Shown: positions 34,666 to 46,899 of the stretch, piece after piece
How positions within the stretch are numbered: the first letter of the stretch is position 1
Layout: every line of letters begins with the position of its first letter
Origin: Eunapius fragilis
Lineage: Eukaryota > Porifera > Demospongiae > Spongillida > Spongillidae
DNA length: 64,000 nucleotides
Direction: 5' to 3'
Assembly (NCBI GenBank): GCA_963681505.1
Contig: OY811978.1
Span: 3,604,917-3,668,916, forward strand
Translations under genes and position numbers: made by a program
Notes under the pieces: model-generated
What the model saw: the letters and a program-made list of their open reading frames with translations, nothing else
The model's database searches: none
Told to the model about the DNA's origin: nothing

Positions 34666-35105
34666 TAGGTACGAGACTTAGGTGTTGAAAATTTGATTAC
34701 CACTTTTATTTCATTATTCAATTCTTTTATTTCATTAACCATGAACCCTTTGAGATAATCAATCTCCATTTCATGCACCTTTGAAGTTTCAAATATGTAG
34801 CATTATCGAAAATACATTTTTCTGTCGTTTGAGGAACGAATTAGACAGAAAATATGCTCCCAGCAGAATATGGAGGTGCAGCTTACATGTATGTACTGTC
34901 ACGTAACGCGCATGAACTTGTAGTGTTTCAGGAGTCAGTACGCATGCTGTACATGCATAACATGCACACATGCACTCACTGCAATTTCAACCTTGGATGG
35001 TTTTCTGTTCGTGGTAGTGCAGTACAGAGTTGCAATTTCAATACTTAAATGCTCCTGCATGTGCAATAGTACATAGGTACTCAATAATTATAGCTCAGCA
35101 CGTAC

Positions 35106-35454
35106 CTTATACGGGCTATTCTCTACGGTGAAAGAAGCTTCCATTGCTTTAACAATTGCAGTACCCATGCGTTTTTGTTCCCCTTGCACTTTGCCTAGGT
35201 CTTTCCTGAATTCTTCTCTGGATGACTTGGTTGAGCACCGGATGTAGAGGATGCTCAGTGATGGGTGGTAAATTTGTAGGTGCTACAGCTGTTGAACTGC
35301 TTGCAATAGTCATCGATGGCACCGGTGCAGACGAAGCAGTCAAACTACCATTAGTATGAGATGGAAGGCCCGATCTTGAAAGCAATCGCTGCAAATTATC
35401 GTTTCGAGACGTATCCCCAATAGCACTAACGGCTGTCCCGGCAAGCACAGACAT
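35106..35454 (-). CDS. Candidate first exon of an unknown gene
   Basis: ATG at 35454, then MSVLAGTAVSAIGDTSRND and a Ser/Thr/Pro-rich stretch. From about 35215 a different frame looks more protein-like (REEFRKDLGKVQGEQKRM, then AIVKAMEASF) and ends at a GTACGT donor at 35105, so there is either a frameshift or an unseen short intron. Upstream, 35553-35595 has two inverted CCAAT boxes (ATTGG), fitting a promoter reading leftwards. A helical piece at 34690-34785 (-) could be a downstream exon. Function unknown; it may be host or transposon. Confidence 0.35.
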
Positions 35455-35599
35455 AGCAGGTCAATATGTTGTATGCAATGATCAACGTCGCACCACTCAA
35501 TGCTCAATACACATGCAACGGCCTTTAAATAACAGTTTCAACGATATAAGCTCTATTCCTATTGGTCCCGAATCCCGCTACACCCATTGGCTGGGATCG

Positions 35600-37130
35600 T
35601 TCATTCAGAGCTGCTGCTGGCTTGGTGCACCGCATCCACATTAGCGTTCCTTTATTAAAAGTCGGAACATTTAGAAATTTTCATATGCTCACTATTAATT
35701 TTTATTTGACAGATGATCGTGTAGAATGTCGAAGTGTAAGTTTCTAAATCTCGTGGCTATTCCAATTGACTGGACCGCCAAGGCATGAAGTCCTGTATGC
35801 CTACTTATTGGTTCAGGAAATAAAATTTGGCTGTGAATTCCAATTCATGCGCTGCTTAACGAATGGACACGCAATGGAGAGGTACGAAACTTGTAAACTA
35901 TAACCGTTTACTAATCGTAAAGTTTTAAGTTTATCTTACATGACTCCGTAATTCTTATAGCTTTGTATTATAGTCTTTTCGAACGATGTAGATTGTTATT
36001 GTGACATATGCAAGATAACATTTCCGTGTCAGTGGAGGCTACAACGTCATTTGTTAAAGTGAAACACATCGTTCCAATGCTGCACGTCATACTGTCTTGG
36101 ACAATTTCATTGCAAGGTAGATGTAGCTTCATGTGTATATACTATATAACTTTATGTTTTTAAAATGTACTGGGTGATGTTGATGCCTAAATTGAGGATC
36201 AAGGTCAATCTTCTTTTGAAGATGGATGGCAGGTAGAAGATAATCCTGAATTATAACAGAGTCTGGTAATGCATATCATAAAAAGTTAACAATTTACAAC
36301 TTGCTTTTAATGTTTGGTATTTTGGATCTACTGCAATGTGAAGAAGACTTACATGCAAGCGTTTACCCCTTTCCAAACAAGATATTTGCATTGCTGTACT
36401 TCCTTGTGCATGCACTATGTCTCTCAGTACATACTGCCAGTGTTAAAAAAAAAAGGTGTTAGCAACTGTATCACATTAATTTTTTTAGAGCGAAGCTAAC
36501 CCGGCTTTCATTTATATGGTTCGTTATGAAGCAAGCTGGCCTATCTGTTCCAAGTCTTGGTGCTCTGAAGCAGTTTAAGATTCCTGGTGTCTCGGCTCCA
36601 AGCATGGTGTATACATTTTAAAGGAGTACTGCAAAGCATAGATTTATCCACTCTAACCCTTATTTCAGTGTATTTTGCCTACTGGAATCCTCTTTTACTT
36701 TTTTCCATATCCTCAATAATACGGAATTCTCTAGGGACACACCATATTGCTGCACAGTTACACGGTTATCCAACTGTAGCCAATGCCACATACACGTAAG
36801 TGATCGGCATCTTGTCCATAATTATTGTTGTATTGCTTTTCTGATATATTGAAATATTTCATGGAAGGAAATGGAATATGGATAAAAGGTTTTACTCACC
36901 AATCTAGTAGATGGAACACATATTTTTGTAAGAGATTGTATTCATTTTTGTATGGATGTGATGCGCTAGTGCTGGTGGCGTGCACCACAGACGCTGCACC
37001 AATATTGAAGTGATACGTGATATATGATATGCATCAGGCGGAGCATATGACGTTGGGTTCAGTTGGTGCAAGGGTTTTTTGAAATCCTGATGAATAGGAA
37101 AGAGCATCGTTAAGAAGTTGCATCCCAGCA
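35600..37130. other. Stretch with weak coding remnants
   Basis: On the plus strand 36003-36105 reads CDICKITFPCQWRLQRH, a C2H2-finger-like piece with a stop, and 36525-36620 reads MKQAGLSVPSLGALKQF. Both look like decayed exons of one plus-strand protein, but no frame joins them and no family is recognised. Confidence 0.3.
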
Positions 37131-37216
37131 TACTGAAATGAGTTTGTCATTCAACCATCTGCCATCATTCTTAACCTCCTCCAACAGTGTTCGTTGTAGA
37201 CATTCAAACACTTCGA

Positions 37217-37265
37217 ATGGCTGGGAACGAGGGATGTACGACGTACCTTTCCTCGTTCCCAGCCT
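37217..37265. repeat. 49-bp hairpin
   Basis: GGCTGGGAACGAG...CTCGTTCCCAGCC with a short central loop. Confidence 0.7.
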
Positions 37266-37956
37266 AGTCGAAATTCAATGTACGTCATGGCACACTTCGA
37301 GCTGTGGACTATTGGCTTTGCAGTGCAAATCTATTCCCATCTTGGGGTCGTATCGAGCTATGAAGGTACACTCGTCACTTCCAAATGCACGACGACGGTC
37401 TCCGTTGGAGGCTGAGGGATTGGCCTCACCCAGTGCTACTGTGATGGGGTATAGTAGTGGCTACAATGGAGGGAGGCTCGGCTATCCCATAAATCTATGG
37501 GGATAGTCGTACTTTAGTTTCTGTTCCGATTGTTTTATTAATGAACTGGAAATGTATCCTGTGCATATAGGCCTATGCGCACGTATGTCTAGCGTACATG
37601 TAATGGATTCATTGTGACTCGTGGATGGTTCTGACCGACCCGATACTGCGTGCTATCCACATTTGCCATGGTTTTCATAATTTTTGATTACTCGGCTTTG
37701 TGGGTCCCTTACCATTACATGTATATAGAGAACCCCTTCCGTTCCTCTCCCCCCCCCCCCCCCCCCCCTCACCCCACAAGTCCCTCTCTCCAGCGAAAGA
37801 GTCGCCCTTCCCCTGGAGAGAATTCAGACCCTTCACTTTGAACTCTTCTATCATGTGTGGTCCTCCGACTCAATGTGTACTCCTCCCCACCCCCTCCTCC
37901 TCTCCACCCCTCCACCCCCTCCTCCCCTGGCCCTTCTGGCTCCCTATCTGCTGCAG

Positions 37957-40900
37957 GTCCCGCCCAAAAGGGAGGTGCCACCAGCCCCAATGCGTCCTCT
38001 TGTAGTGTTGTCTACCTGGCTTGCAGACAGCTATTGGTGAACGACCTTCGCTATCGTGTGGGGTTGATTGGGGGCACAGGTGATGGTGATGGTGTAGATG
38101 TCTCCAGCTCAGAGATGGACAACAGCTCAGCAGATGTTGTGACAATAGCTGAAGGTGTGAGTACTATCGTGTGAGAAGTATAGTGTCAGAGGGCAGTGAG
38201 TCATGCAATGAATAGCAACTCGTGACAGGGTCTACATGTGGGAGGGGGATGTTTCCCTCACACCCAGCCAGTACGGGGACACGAGGCTTTTCAGGCTGGT
38301 GGGGTGTGGGGAGAAGGGTGTGGACATGCAATGGCAAGCTGCCATTATGAACTACTAATGATATGAAATAGTTCATGATATGAATATCACAATGATTTAC
38401 ACTATAGTACTCAGCAGTAGCTTATAAACACTATCTCGTCAGATTACAGAGTACAACTGTGACTATAGCAGCAATGCATCCATGGACTGCAAGGTCCTAG
38501 AGGAAAATGATTTCATACTATTAAGTCCCATGTGACATGAGAATAGGCAAAGGGGGTGCATGGTGACTCCCTCCCTCCCCACAATGCAAACACTTACCAT
38601 TACCTTTATGTTGTTTCATCTGTGGCATTGCTACCACCATCACTTCACCTGCACTCAACCATCCATCACCATCACCTCCACTTGCACTCAACCATCATTA
38701 CCATCACCTCCACCTGCAATCACCATCACCTCCACCTGCACTCAACCATCCATCACCATCACCTCCACCTGTACTCAACCAAACATTACTACCACCATCA
38801 TTTTCACCTGCAGCCTATGGATACGGTTTCCTGTTGTCTTTAGCAGTCAGTGGGACATCCCTGTTAGCTCTCTTCCTCGTCCCCTGCATGAAGCCGGGGG
38901 CAAAGCTCTACTTTCTGTACAAACCAATCAACGCACTAATGATGGGGTCTGCCAGCTTTGCCCTCCTCGCTGATGCAGTGCTGCACATCCTTCCTGAGGT
39001 ACTTTGTTGTATGCATGTGAAGGTACACTGGTGGGGAAGGTGTACTAGTGGAGGTATGCAAGTGGAGGTGTGCATGTGAAGGTGTACTAGTGGAGGTGTG
39101 CATGTGATGGTGTACTAGTGGAGGTGTGCATGTGATGGTGTACTAGTGGAGGTGTGCATGTGAAGTTGTACAAGTGGAGGTGTGCATGTGACTTCAGGTG
39201 TAGTAGTAGAGGTGTGCGTGTGAAGGTGAATTTGTGGAGTATGTAGATGGGTGTGTACATGTGATGGTGGAATTGTGCTCAAGCTAACTAGCGATGCTGT
39301 CATAAGGAGTCGAGTGGAGGTGTACTAGTGGAGGTGTGCATGTGACTTCAGGTGTAGTAGTGGAGGTGTTGTATGATGTGCGAGGTATCGATGCATAGTA
39401 CTGAGGAGTTCTACATGTGATGGTGTATTCATGGTCGAAGTGTACAGTTGGAAGGTGTATTTATACAATCTACAATGTTCTTGTGAATGTGTACGTAAGC
39501 CTGACCATCAATTTTGTTCCACCAAAGTGTGGTCCATACAGACTTAAGGTGACAGCAGGAGCTCAGGAAATTCCACAGAGTCCAGCAGACATCACCATAT
39601 ATGATCCAACCCCGGGCGGGTGGGGGGGGGGGAAGGGGGGATTCCTGTAACATAGGCACACAGGCTGCATGCTATATGAGGAGGGTGGGTGGGAGAAGTG
39701 CTTGTGACACTTCAACAACTCTAAATGGTGCTCTGACCAATGACACAGCTCTACCACCTCCATACGAGCAATGACACACAAGACACCCAGACCTCCGCTT
39801 TGGAGTCCCACGTTCACCTGTTGAGGTGTGGTCTGCTGTTGGCTGGTGTGTATGTCTTCTTCATTTTTGAGTTTTTCCTCCATGCCGTGAGGTCAAAGGT
39901 GCGTTGGTTTTCATACCGTATCCTGCTTTGTCTCAGTACTGCGGTGTGTCATGTACATACAGCGGATAGGCAATTATGGCCACTCCCATGACCACACCCA
40001 TGTGCCTGTTGAGGATCCTAAAGATCAACACTCTGAGGTTTGCAGAACAAAGGTAACATTTTCTGGTTTGGGTATACCTGCAGAAAATTGAAGTATCGAT
40101 TGTAAGAATTTTATTACAGATGCATAAGATTATGTATCTGTGCCATGATATGAGCTGAGTAACCATAGTAGCTAAGTAACCATAGTAGCTAAGTAACCAT
40201 AGTAGCTAAGTAACCATAGTAGTATACAAAACTGTGTCTACACACCTGCACCATGCAACATGCTGATGTTGCATACATTATTTTGATGGAGATTAAAGGT
40301 TAGCACAGCAAGTAGTGATGTTGTATTGCTTCCTTGTGAATAAATGAATGCCATGGTAACATGCTCATGCACTAATATTAGTAATTTACGGTGGCTAGTT
40401 TAAAGTGTTGCTTCCTGTGAACATGCTGCTATTAATTTTGTGTGGTATTAATTACTGTTACTTGGCCACATATGTATGTTATTAACCTAATGCTATATCT
40501 TGCCCACTCAATCGCTGAGCCAGTCGCAAGATGAAGAGTCTCCTTTGATCACAGAGACTCCTCAGGCACGTAGGTGTGATTCTGTTGCGCCCTGAGATAA
40601 GGCTTCCTCCCCACAGGTGGAAGTTCATCACAAGTACAGCCGCTGGAACGTGTGCAGGTTCAAGCCACTTGTATGGCTGCTGATCACGGGAGACAGCATC
40701 CACAACTTCACTGATGGGGTGGCACTGGGTGTGGCCATCGCCTCCAGCCTCTCCCTTGGGATCAGCACGGCCATTGCCTTAGTGCTCCATGAGATTCCCC
40801 ATGAGCTGGGTAAGGTCCTGGCCATATCTACAGGAATCCATCCAGCTGTAGCTAGATGGATCCCTTTAATCCAGCTATGGGTATAAATGGGTGTAGAATT

Positions 40901-43900
40901 CTCAAATTTTCATCCAAAAAGGCTAACTTTGTAGATGTGTCATTAGGCCTAGCCGGGAAATACGCACCTCATTTTGCTACCATTGCTAAAGCTATATGTT
41001 TTGTATTGTTTTTATTTTCTCCTGGGATGTAAGATGTTTGCATTAGGCAGCAGAGTAATTATTAAACTAAACCAGCATCACATGCAAAATACTAATATGA
41101 CTGATGTCTGGCATCCTCACGGAGGGGTGATGCAGACATACATGCTCACGGTGGGGGTGATGCAGACATACATGCTCACGGAGGGGTGATGCAGACATGC
41201 ATGCTCACGGAGGGGTGATGCAGACATGCATGCTCACGGAGGGGTGATGCAGACATACATGCTCACGGAGGGGTGATGCAGACATACATGCTCACGGAGG
41301 GGTGATGCAGACATACATGCTCACGGAGGGGTGATGCAGACATACATGTGCTTCATGCCCAAAATGTTAAAATGTATTCATGTCATGTACAGCCCGATTA
41401 TTGAGGTATTCATATTCGCTAGGGGCTAAGAACAACATTAATTTTTATGTCCTCTTTGATTAATGTACACAACGGGCCAAAGTACCCAGATACCTTTAAT
41501 TACTATAGCCAAGCCCAGTGGAAAAATCTTGTCCAAGATTTTACCAAGATGGCAAGATTTTCGCTTAGATCTTAGATAAAACTGAAACCGTGATATATGT
41601 ATGGGTTTGAAATTTATACATAATCAAGGCATCCATCTTAGCCAAGGGGCGTATTAATTTCATGACCACACACATTCTAACTATTCAATTATATCTAAAA
41701 ATGTACTTATTCAATTAATACAAAATTGTTAATGAAGGAAATGGATGTGGTTATGAAATTAATACAACCCATAGCTAGGATGGATACCTAAATTATATAT
41801 TAATTTCAAACTCATACATATCTTGGTTTCAGTTATATTTATAATCTAAGCAAAACTCTTGCCACCTTGGCAAAATCTTGGGCACGATTTTTCCGCTGGG
41901 ATGGTAAAGGGATCCATGTATGTAGCAATGCACAGGGTTAAAGGGATCCTATGTAGCAATATACAGGGTTTGAACATCACTCCACGTCCCACCAATAAGG
42001 TATGGATGGCAGTAAGATGGCTGTAGCTCCCCCACATCCCTTGCTAACTACAGTACATTGTAAAACAACATTCATGTAGGAGAGTTTGCAAAAAGCTTGA
42101 TTTCACGTTACAATTAATGTAAAAAAACCCAATTTGCGTAGATTAAACAGCTCCCTGTTTATCAAAGTAATTTGACTTGCGACACAGAATGATATTTAAC
42201 ACCGGATCCATGAGAATCGAATACTTTTGTTGTCGAACCCAACATTCTAAAAATTAGTCGGAAGGCCCCTAATTGTATGAAAAAGCATATTTTTGGATAG
42301 TTTAACTATCGCCTAGACATATGGCGTTGTTGTCTGCCTTATATCTATCGTGGACACTAACCTGTATACTTTCAAAGCGAATCGGTTCTATGTTTTTCGG
42401 TTACGAAGCGCAGCGGAGGACACTTTTTTTCTAGGCAATTAAGAGCTGTTTTGGATACGCTTTAAAATGTCATTTGGTACTATCAGGGGGCCACAATGGA
42501 TACCGTGTTGGTAGTTAGCTTAGTTCTTGTGCAAAACTCACCGACAGTTTTTACCTCGTTCGAGGACTTACATAGATCATTGTAGTTTATTAATGTCTGG
42601 GTACGAGTAATCAATACCCGGACGGGAACGGAAAAAAAGGTATTGCATTTGGCTCACGTGATGTATGATTATGGCAACTTATTACGAAATTATTAACTAA
42701 ATTATACCCAGACAATAATAAACTACAATGATCTATGTAATTATAAGTCCTCGAACGAGGTAAAAATTGTCGGTGAGTTTTGCACAAGAACTAAGCTAAC
42801 TGCCAACACGGTATCCATTGTGGCCTCCTGATAGTACCAAATGACGTTTTAAAGCGTATCCAAAACAGCTCTTAATTGCCTAGGGGAAAAGTGTCCTCCG
42901 CTACGCTTCGTAACCGAAAAAACATAGAACCGACTCGACCGAGTCACTTTGAAAGCATACAGGTTAGTGTCCACGATAGATGTGTAACTGAGACCCATAT
43001 GACGCCAAATAATGCTTACGTATGTAAGTGTTTGGGCCTGTGCACGACCAATATTTGGGTCCGGAGTCGAGATCCAAAGAAGTTTAGGGTCTGTTTCGAC
43101 GCTAGCATAATAGGTTACTGCAGAAATTGATTCAAACGCTACCTATCTGACCCAGTTGAGCATGTCTATACTGTTTTTAAACTCAGAATCCTTGTCAGAA
43201 AAATGTGTCCCGTTTCCGGTAGCGATCTTACCCGCTCGACTCTAAACAAACGTAGGTCCTCAGAGGAAGTAGTTGCAAGACTGCCAGTAGCTTCAAACAT
43301 CATCTAAGGAGTTGAACTACATAGTACACCGGTATTTATGGCAATTGGTACCGTTCCGACTAATTTTCCAAAAAGCGACTTCGACAAAATAGGCCAAAAA
43401 AGTATTCGATTCTCATGGACGCGGTGTTAAGCTGAAAATATTTTATTTCATGTAGCACCTCTTAACCCTCGAACTGTGGAAGGTGACGTTTGCTACCAAA
43501 CAGAAATGCGTCATTTGCTAAGTGCAAGTAGCATCATGTACAACAGTACAATGCATTCATAACCAATCATGATTTAAAGGAATGTCATTTAAAAGCTTGC
43601 TACGACAACAAGGAAGAGATAGTAGCCCATACAGCGGCACACTTTGCTTGGTTACTATTTGCTAAGCAAGGCAGTAGAAATCATTTGCATTGCATGGGGC
43701 TCCTGTTGTCGTATAAAGCAAGGAATTTATTAACTACCGTGAAAAATCACGGGCTGATTAATTTTTAAATAGTCTTTATATCATGCATGTCCCGATGCTA
43801 CATCACCCAATCACGTTTGTTGACTGTTTTACGAAGAGGTCCACACACTTGGATCACTCTTTGCATCCTCCTGTGGCGTCCCGCCAAGAGCAGTTTAAAA

Positions 43901-46643
43901 CTATATGTCATGGTTGATGCACAAAGGGTTCCCGGACCCTTTCAATAAGTTATAATTCCTTTTTTAAAAAAATCGCATATATAATCTACCACCTGTTCTA
44001 ACATACGGTTACTATGCAACCACTATAACATGCCCGCGCAATACAAATACTTCATGGAATTATTAGTAACTACATGTTTTCGGCCTGTACGATGACTTGA
44101 GAGTGAACCACCACAATAGCGTTGCTGTAATTGTTACTGCATGTGATGGCCTGTACAGGCATGTAGGTTTTGTGGCACGAAGCATGGTCGCTAAGTACGC
44201 GTTGCTATGTTCTTTTGTGTGGGTGTGGGCGTTCCTATTGGTTGCTAGGTATGCGTACCAAGCAACCAATAGGCGCTAGGCTGAGTATATAAATGAGTTA
44301 CGCGGACGTACATGTACGTTGGAAATTATAGTTAATTACATGGATTGGAATCTGCCATACAGTCACATAAAGTTATTTGTCACCATCCTCGTATCACCTC
44401 GTATGCAGACCATTCCAATGGCAGTTTTTGTTGTAAGTTATGCTGTATTTCATTGCAATGCCTCTAGATCACGTAAAAGGGTTTTAGCCTTTACAAATAC
44501 ACCAGCAATCATTTTTTTTTTTGTTTGGTCAGTAAGCTCAGAGGCATGGGCGTCCCCGGGGGGGGGCCATGCCCCCCCCCTTGTAATAAAAGTTTACATA
44601 CATGCGCACCCCCCACTGGCTGAATTGGCTAAAAGCGGACAGCACACACCGCCCACTGGTTGAATCTGCCGAAAGCACGGACAGGAAAGCAACTCATTGG
44701 CACCTCAACCAAAGGTTAAGCTATACTTATGAAATACATCTCAGGCTACCCTTTCTTCCACCGGAACTAATAGCCTTATTGCCTCTGACCCTTTTCAGTG
44801 ATGTCTTTATAACACTATCCGCAGTTATAAGTCCGATACTTCCCTTAACTATCCGTATGTAGGTTGCCTCTTCAATCGCTGAGCTAGTTGCCACATTACC
44901 TGTAGTTGCTGTGTGCGTGTACCGAGCTCTCAATGATACAAGGATAGAGAGGGTTAAACATCATGGATTCCATCCATGTAATAGTTAATAATCCTTGTAT
45001 AAAACCTTTTTAAAAAGGTAGTTAATTTAAATCACGATTGTTTACAAATGCATTGTATACTGTACATGTAAACGGCAGTTGGCATAAAATGGTGCCATTC
45101 GCAGTTCTAGGGTTAATCCCTGAAAGCAATCCAACATTTTGCAATGTAATATGGCAAAACTGAATCAAAACGAAAACATGTATAATTCCATGTTTCTGCA
45201 CCTGATTTTCAAATTTGAAGCTTAAGAGGTGAAGGAAACATGTCCTTTGTCTCATATGTCTGTCAGAGGTAAAATCACATCTAGTGTGTTTGAACAAAGT
45301 AAGGCATTGTATAGTAATAAATAACAGGCAAATCTTGGATGTAAATTGGGTTGAAATATAGCTTCATACCATTACAAAATCATGGATATATATGAGTTGA
45401 AATGTCTCATTTTAAAAGATATGAAAGGCCAAACTATGTTGCAGTATATTAACTGGGATGACAATAGGAAATTCATACCCTGCCCACCTACCCCCCCCCC
45501 CCCCCCCCCCCCCCGTTCTTTATTTAAAATGGGACAATCACAATTTGCAGTTGGCAGTTGTTCAAGTTTCATTAAAGAAAAAAAAAACAGCCCTGACACT
45601 CAAAGAGTGATAGCATGTTGTAACCAATTCTCAATCATGAAACACTATGATTGCAGCGGGATGATACTGATTCAATCAAATGCCTTGTCCAAAATGTTCA
45701 TGCAGTGTAGAGTCCATACTGCGTTCTGTACACATGTATGTCAGAATGTACCCTCAGGGCTGTCAAGAGCCGGCCTGGGCGCCCAGGATAAACATTATTT
45801 TCCGGTCCCTTGCATAATCGTGATGGGAGGCAGTCTGAATGTACGGAACATGCAGTATTGTGCCTGTATATAAACAAAACCCAAAGCATACAATGAGCCA
45901 GGCCCCCCCCCCCCCTCCCACAGTGGATTAAAGGCTACCCCCATCTCAACAGTCCTGTGTGTGCAATGTTTTTTTTTTTTAATGATGTCCACCTCCCTCT
46001 GCAATCTCTTTCCCCTTCAGGTGACTTTGCCATCTTGCTCTCAACTGGTATGAAATGGTACACAGCTTTCCTGCTCAACTTTCTGCACAGCCTTGCAGCA
46101 ATAGTGGGGTTTTTTGTCGGAGTGGCTATAGGAACTAATAGCGAAGTGGCTGTGAATTGGATACTAACAGCCACCCTTGGGATATTCCTGTACATATCCC
46201 TTGTAGACTTGGTATGTTATTTCCCACTATGTGCACCACACTGATACACAACAATGAATATGTCCTAACCCTAACCCTAACCCTAACCCACTACCACTCC
46301 CACAAGAAGTAAAGTGGAACTGGTGCACGATGTATTACCAGACGCACTCGCACATGCACGTGTTAGGCTGTACTAAATATTTCAAAAAACTCCCACCTTT
46401 TTAATAATTTGGAAACAATCGGATAGGACAGTTAAGCACATGTTAAGTCAGTAATGCTTATCATTAGAGAAAATGAAAATAGCCAGGTGGCACTTGGGCA
46501 TTGATACTCGGAGATGAATCCTAGAGTTGGGCATCACCATCTCATAGGTTTGTGGACAAACATGTGATGTGTTGTGTGTAGGTGTTTGTTTAGTACGAAA
46601 AAAAGTTCACAAAAGTAACAGCCACACTTATAAGAACCAAACA

Positions 46644-46695
<52 letters not shown>

Positions 46696-46895
46696 ACACG
46701 TGCACACATTAACACGAATAACTTTATGAATGGTTAACTTTCTTCTCTTAGCTCCCGACCATCATCCACAACACTGAGAAGGGCTACATGCTAGCCGTCA
46801 TCTTCATCATGGCTAACATTGGCATTGCCATCTCTGTCATCAGTCTTCTACTCATCGCCATCTATGAAGACGAACTGAACAACCTTGTGCACTGA
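37957..46895 (+). CDS. SLC39/ZIP-family zinc transporter, paralogue 2 (spliced)
   Basis: Firm exons: 38814-38998 (YGYGFLLSLAVSG...DAVLHILPE, TM1-2), about 39749-39897 (TM3, GVYVFFIFEFF), 39963-40052 (loop GHSHDHTHVPVED), 40617-40809 (HNFTDGVALG and HEIPHELG, TM4-5), 46021-46211 (TM6-7) and 46752-46895 (TM8, TGA). Tentative N-terminal exons at 37957-38154 and 38450-38493 would supply a Cys- and Asn-rich extracellular region; their joins are uncertain. All metal-path residues are present, including the first TM5 His that paralogue 1 lacks. The His-rich loop between TM3 and TM4 is a usual zinc-sensing site in ZIPs. The last two exons are 191 and 144 bp, the same as in paralogue 1. The 5.2 kb intron at 40810-46020 is filled with fold-back elements. 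Confidence 0.93.
38630..38800. repeat. CACCATCACCTCCACCTGCA minisatellite
   Basis: Imperfect units of CCATCACCATCACCTCCACC and CTGCACTCAA just before the TM1-2 exon. Confidence 0.85.
39020..39390. repeat. GTACTAGTGGAGGTGTGCAT minisatellite
   Basis: Units of about 27 bp, decaying to the right, beginning about 20 bp after the splice donor at 38999. Confidence 0.85.
39508..39615 (+). pseudogene. Isolated filamin-repeat-like fragment
   Basis: One open stretch reads TINFVPPKCGPYRLKVTAG followed by AQEIPQSPADITIYD. The G-P-Y-x-L/V-x-V and I-P-x-S-P-x-x-I-x-V/I-x-D spacing resembles the end of an Ig/filamin repeat. It sits inside a ZIP 2 intron, has no clear splice sites and is followed by a G-rich run. 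Probably a stray exon copy; it could be chance. Confidence 0.3.
40157..40222. repeat. 17-bp tandem repeat, 4 copies
   Basis: AAGTAACCATAGTAGCT repeated in direct order. Confidence 0.9.
41112..41345. repeat. 29-bp minisatellite, about 8 copies
   Basis: CTCACGGAGGGGTGATGCAG followed by ACATACATG repeats with a few base changes. Located in the long ZIP 2 intron. Confidence 0.95.
41514..41900. mobile_element. 387-bp fold-back element, CCCAG ends
   Basis: CCCAGTGGAAAAATCTTGTC at left is mirrored by a degenerate copy ending CGCTGGG at 41900. Arms extend inward past GGTTTCAGT/ACTGAAACC and AAATTAATAC. Ends resemble those of the element at 14721-14851. Confidence 0.8.
42200..43426. mobile_element. 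1.23 kb fold-back element with TTAA target site
   Basis: The left end CACCGGATCCATGAGAATCG and right end (reversed) CACCGCGTCCATGAGAATCG are inverted; TTAA flanks both sides (42196-42199 and 43427-43430). Long arms, for example CTAACCTGTATACTTTCAAA at left and its complement at 42950-42975, pair around a centre near 42655. TTAA duplication suits piggyBac or Kolobok relatives. No transposase ORF. Confidence 0.85.
43435..44230. other. Intronic stretch without features
   Basis: Part of the ZIP 2 intron; AT-rich, no ORF of interest. Confidence 0.4.
44234..44273. repeat. 40-bp palindrome with paired CCAAT boxes
   Basis: CCTATTGGTTGCTAGG and its near-perfect complement face each other. TATATAAA follows at 44286-44293. 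This could act as a promoter inside the intron, but no convincing transcript unit follows. Confidence 0.5.
44939..44997. repeat. 59-bp collapsed fold-back
   Basis: CAAGGAT...ATCCTTG, with inner CATGGAT/ATCCATG, matches the two TIRs of the 804-bp element at 49979 placed almost back to back. Confidence 0.6.
45002..45960. other. Intronic stretch without gene
   Basis: Contains a C run of about 22 at 45490-45514 and another at 45903-45915. Short ORFs have no features. Confidence 0.4.
46265..46290. repeat. Interstitial telomere-like CCCTAA repeat
   Basis: Four tandem CCTAAC units, equal to the TTAGGG telomere repeat of most animals, inside a ZIP 2 intron. Confidence 0.85.
46647..46690. repeat. 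(CA)n microsatellite
   Basis: About 22 CA units, in the last ZIP 2 intron. Confidence 0.95.
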
Positions 46896-46899
46896 TAGC

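Noticed and set aside
44286..44431. TATA box and short first exon (MDWNLPYSHIKLFVTIL) with GTAAGT donor
   Set aside because: The ATG region resembles the end sequence of a fold-back element (TTACATGGATTGG), and no convincing second exon follows.
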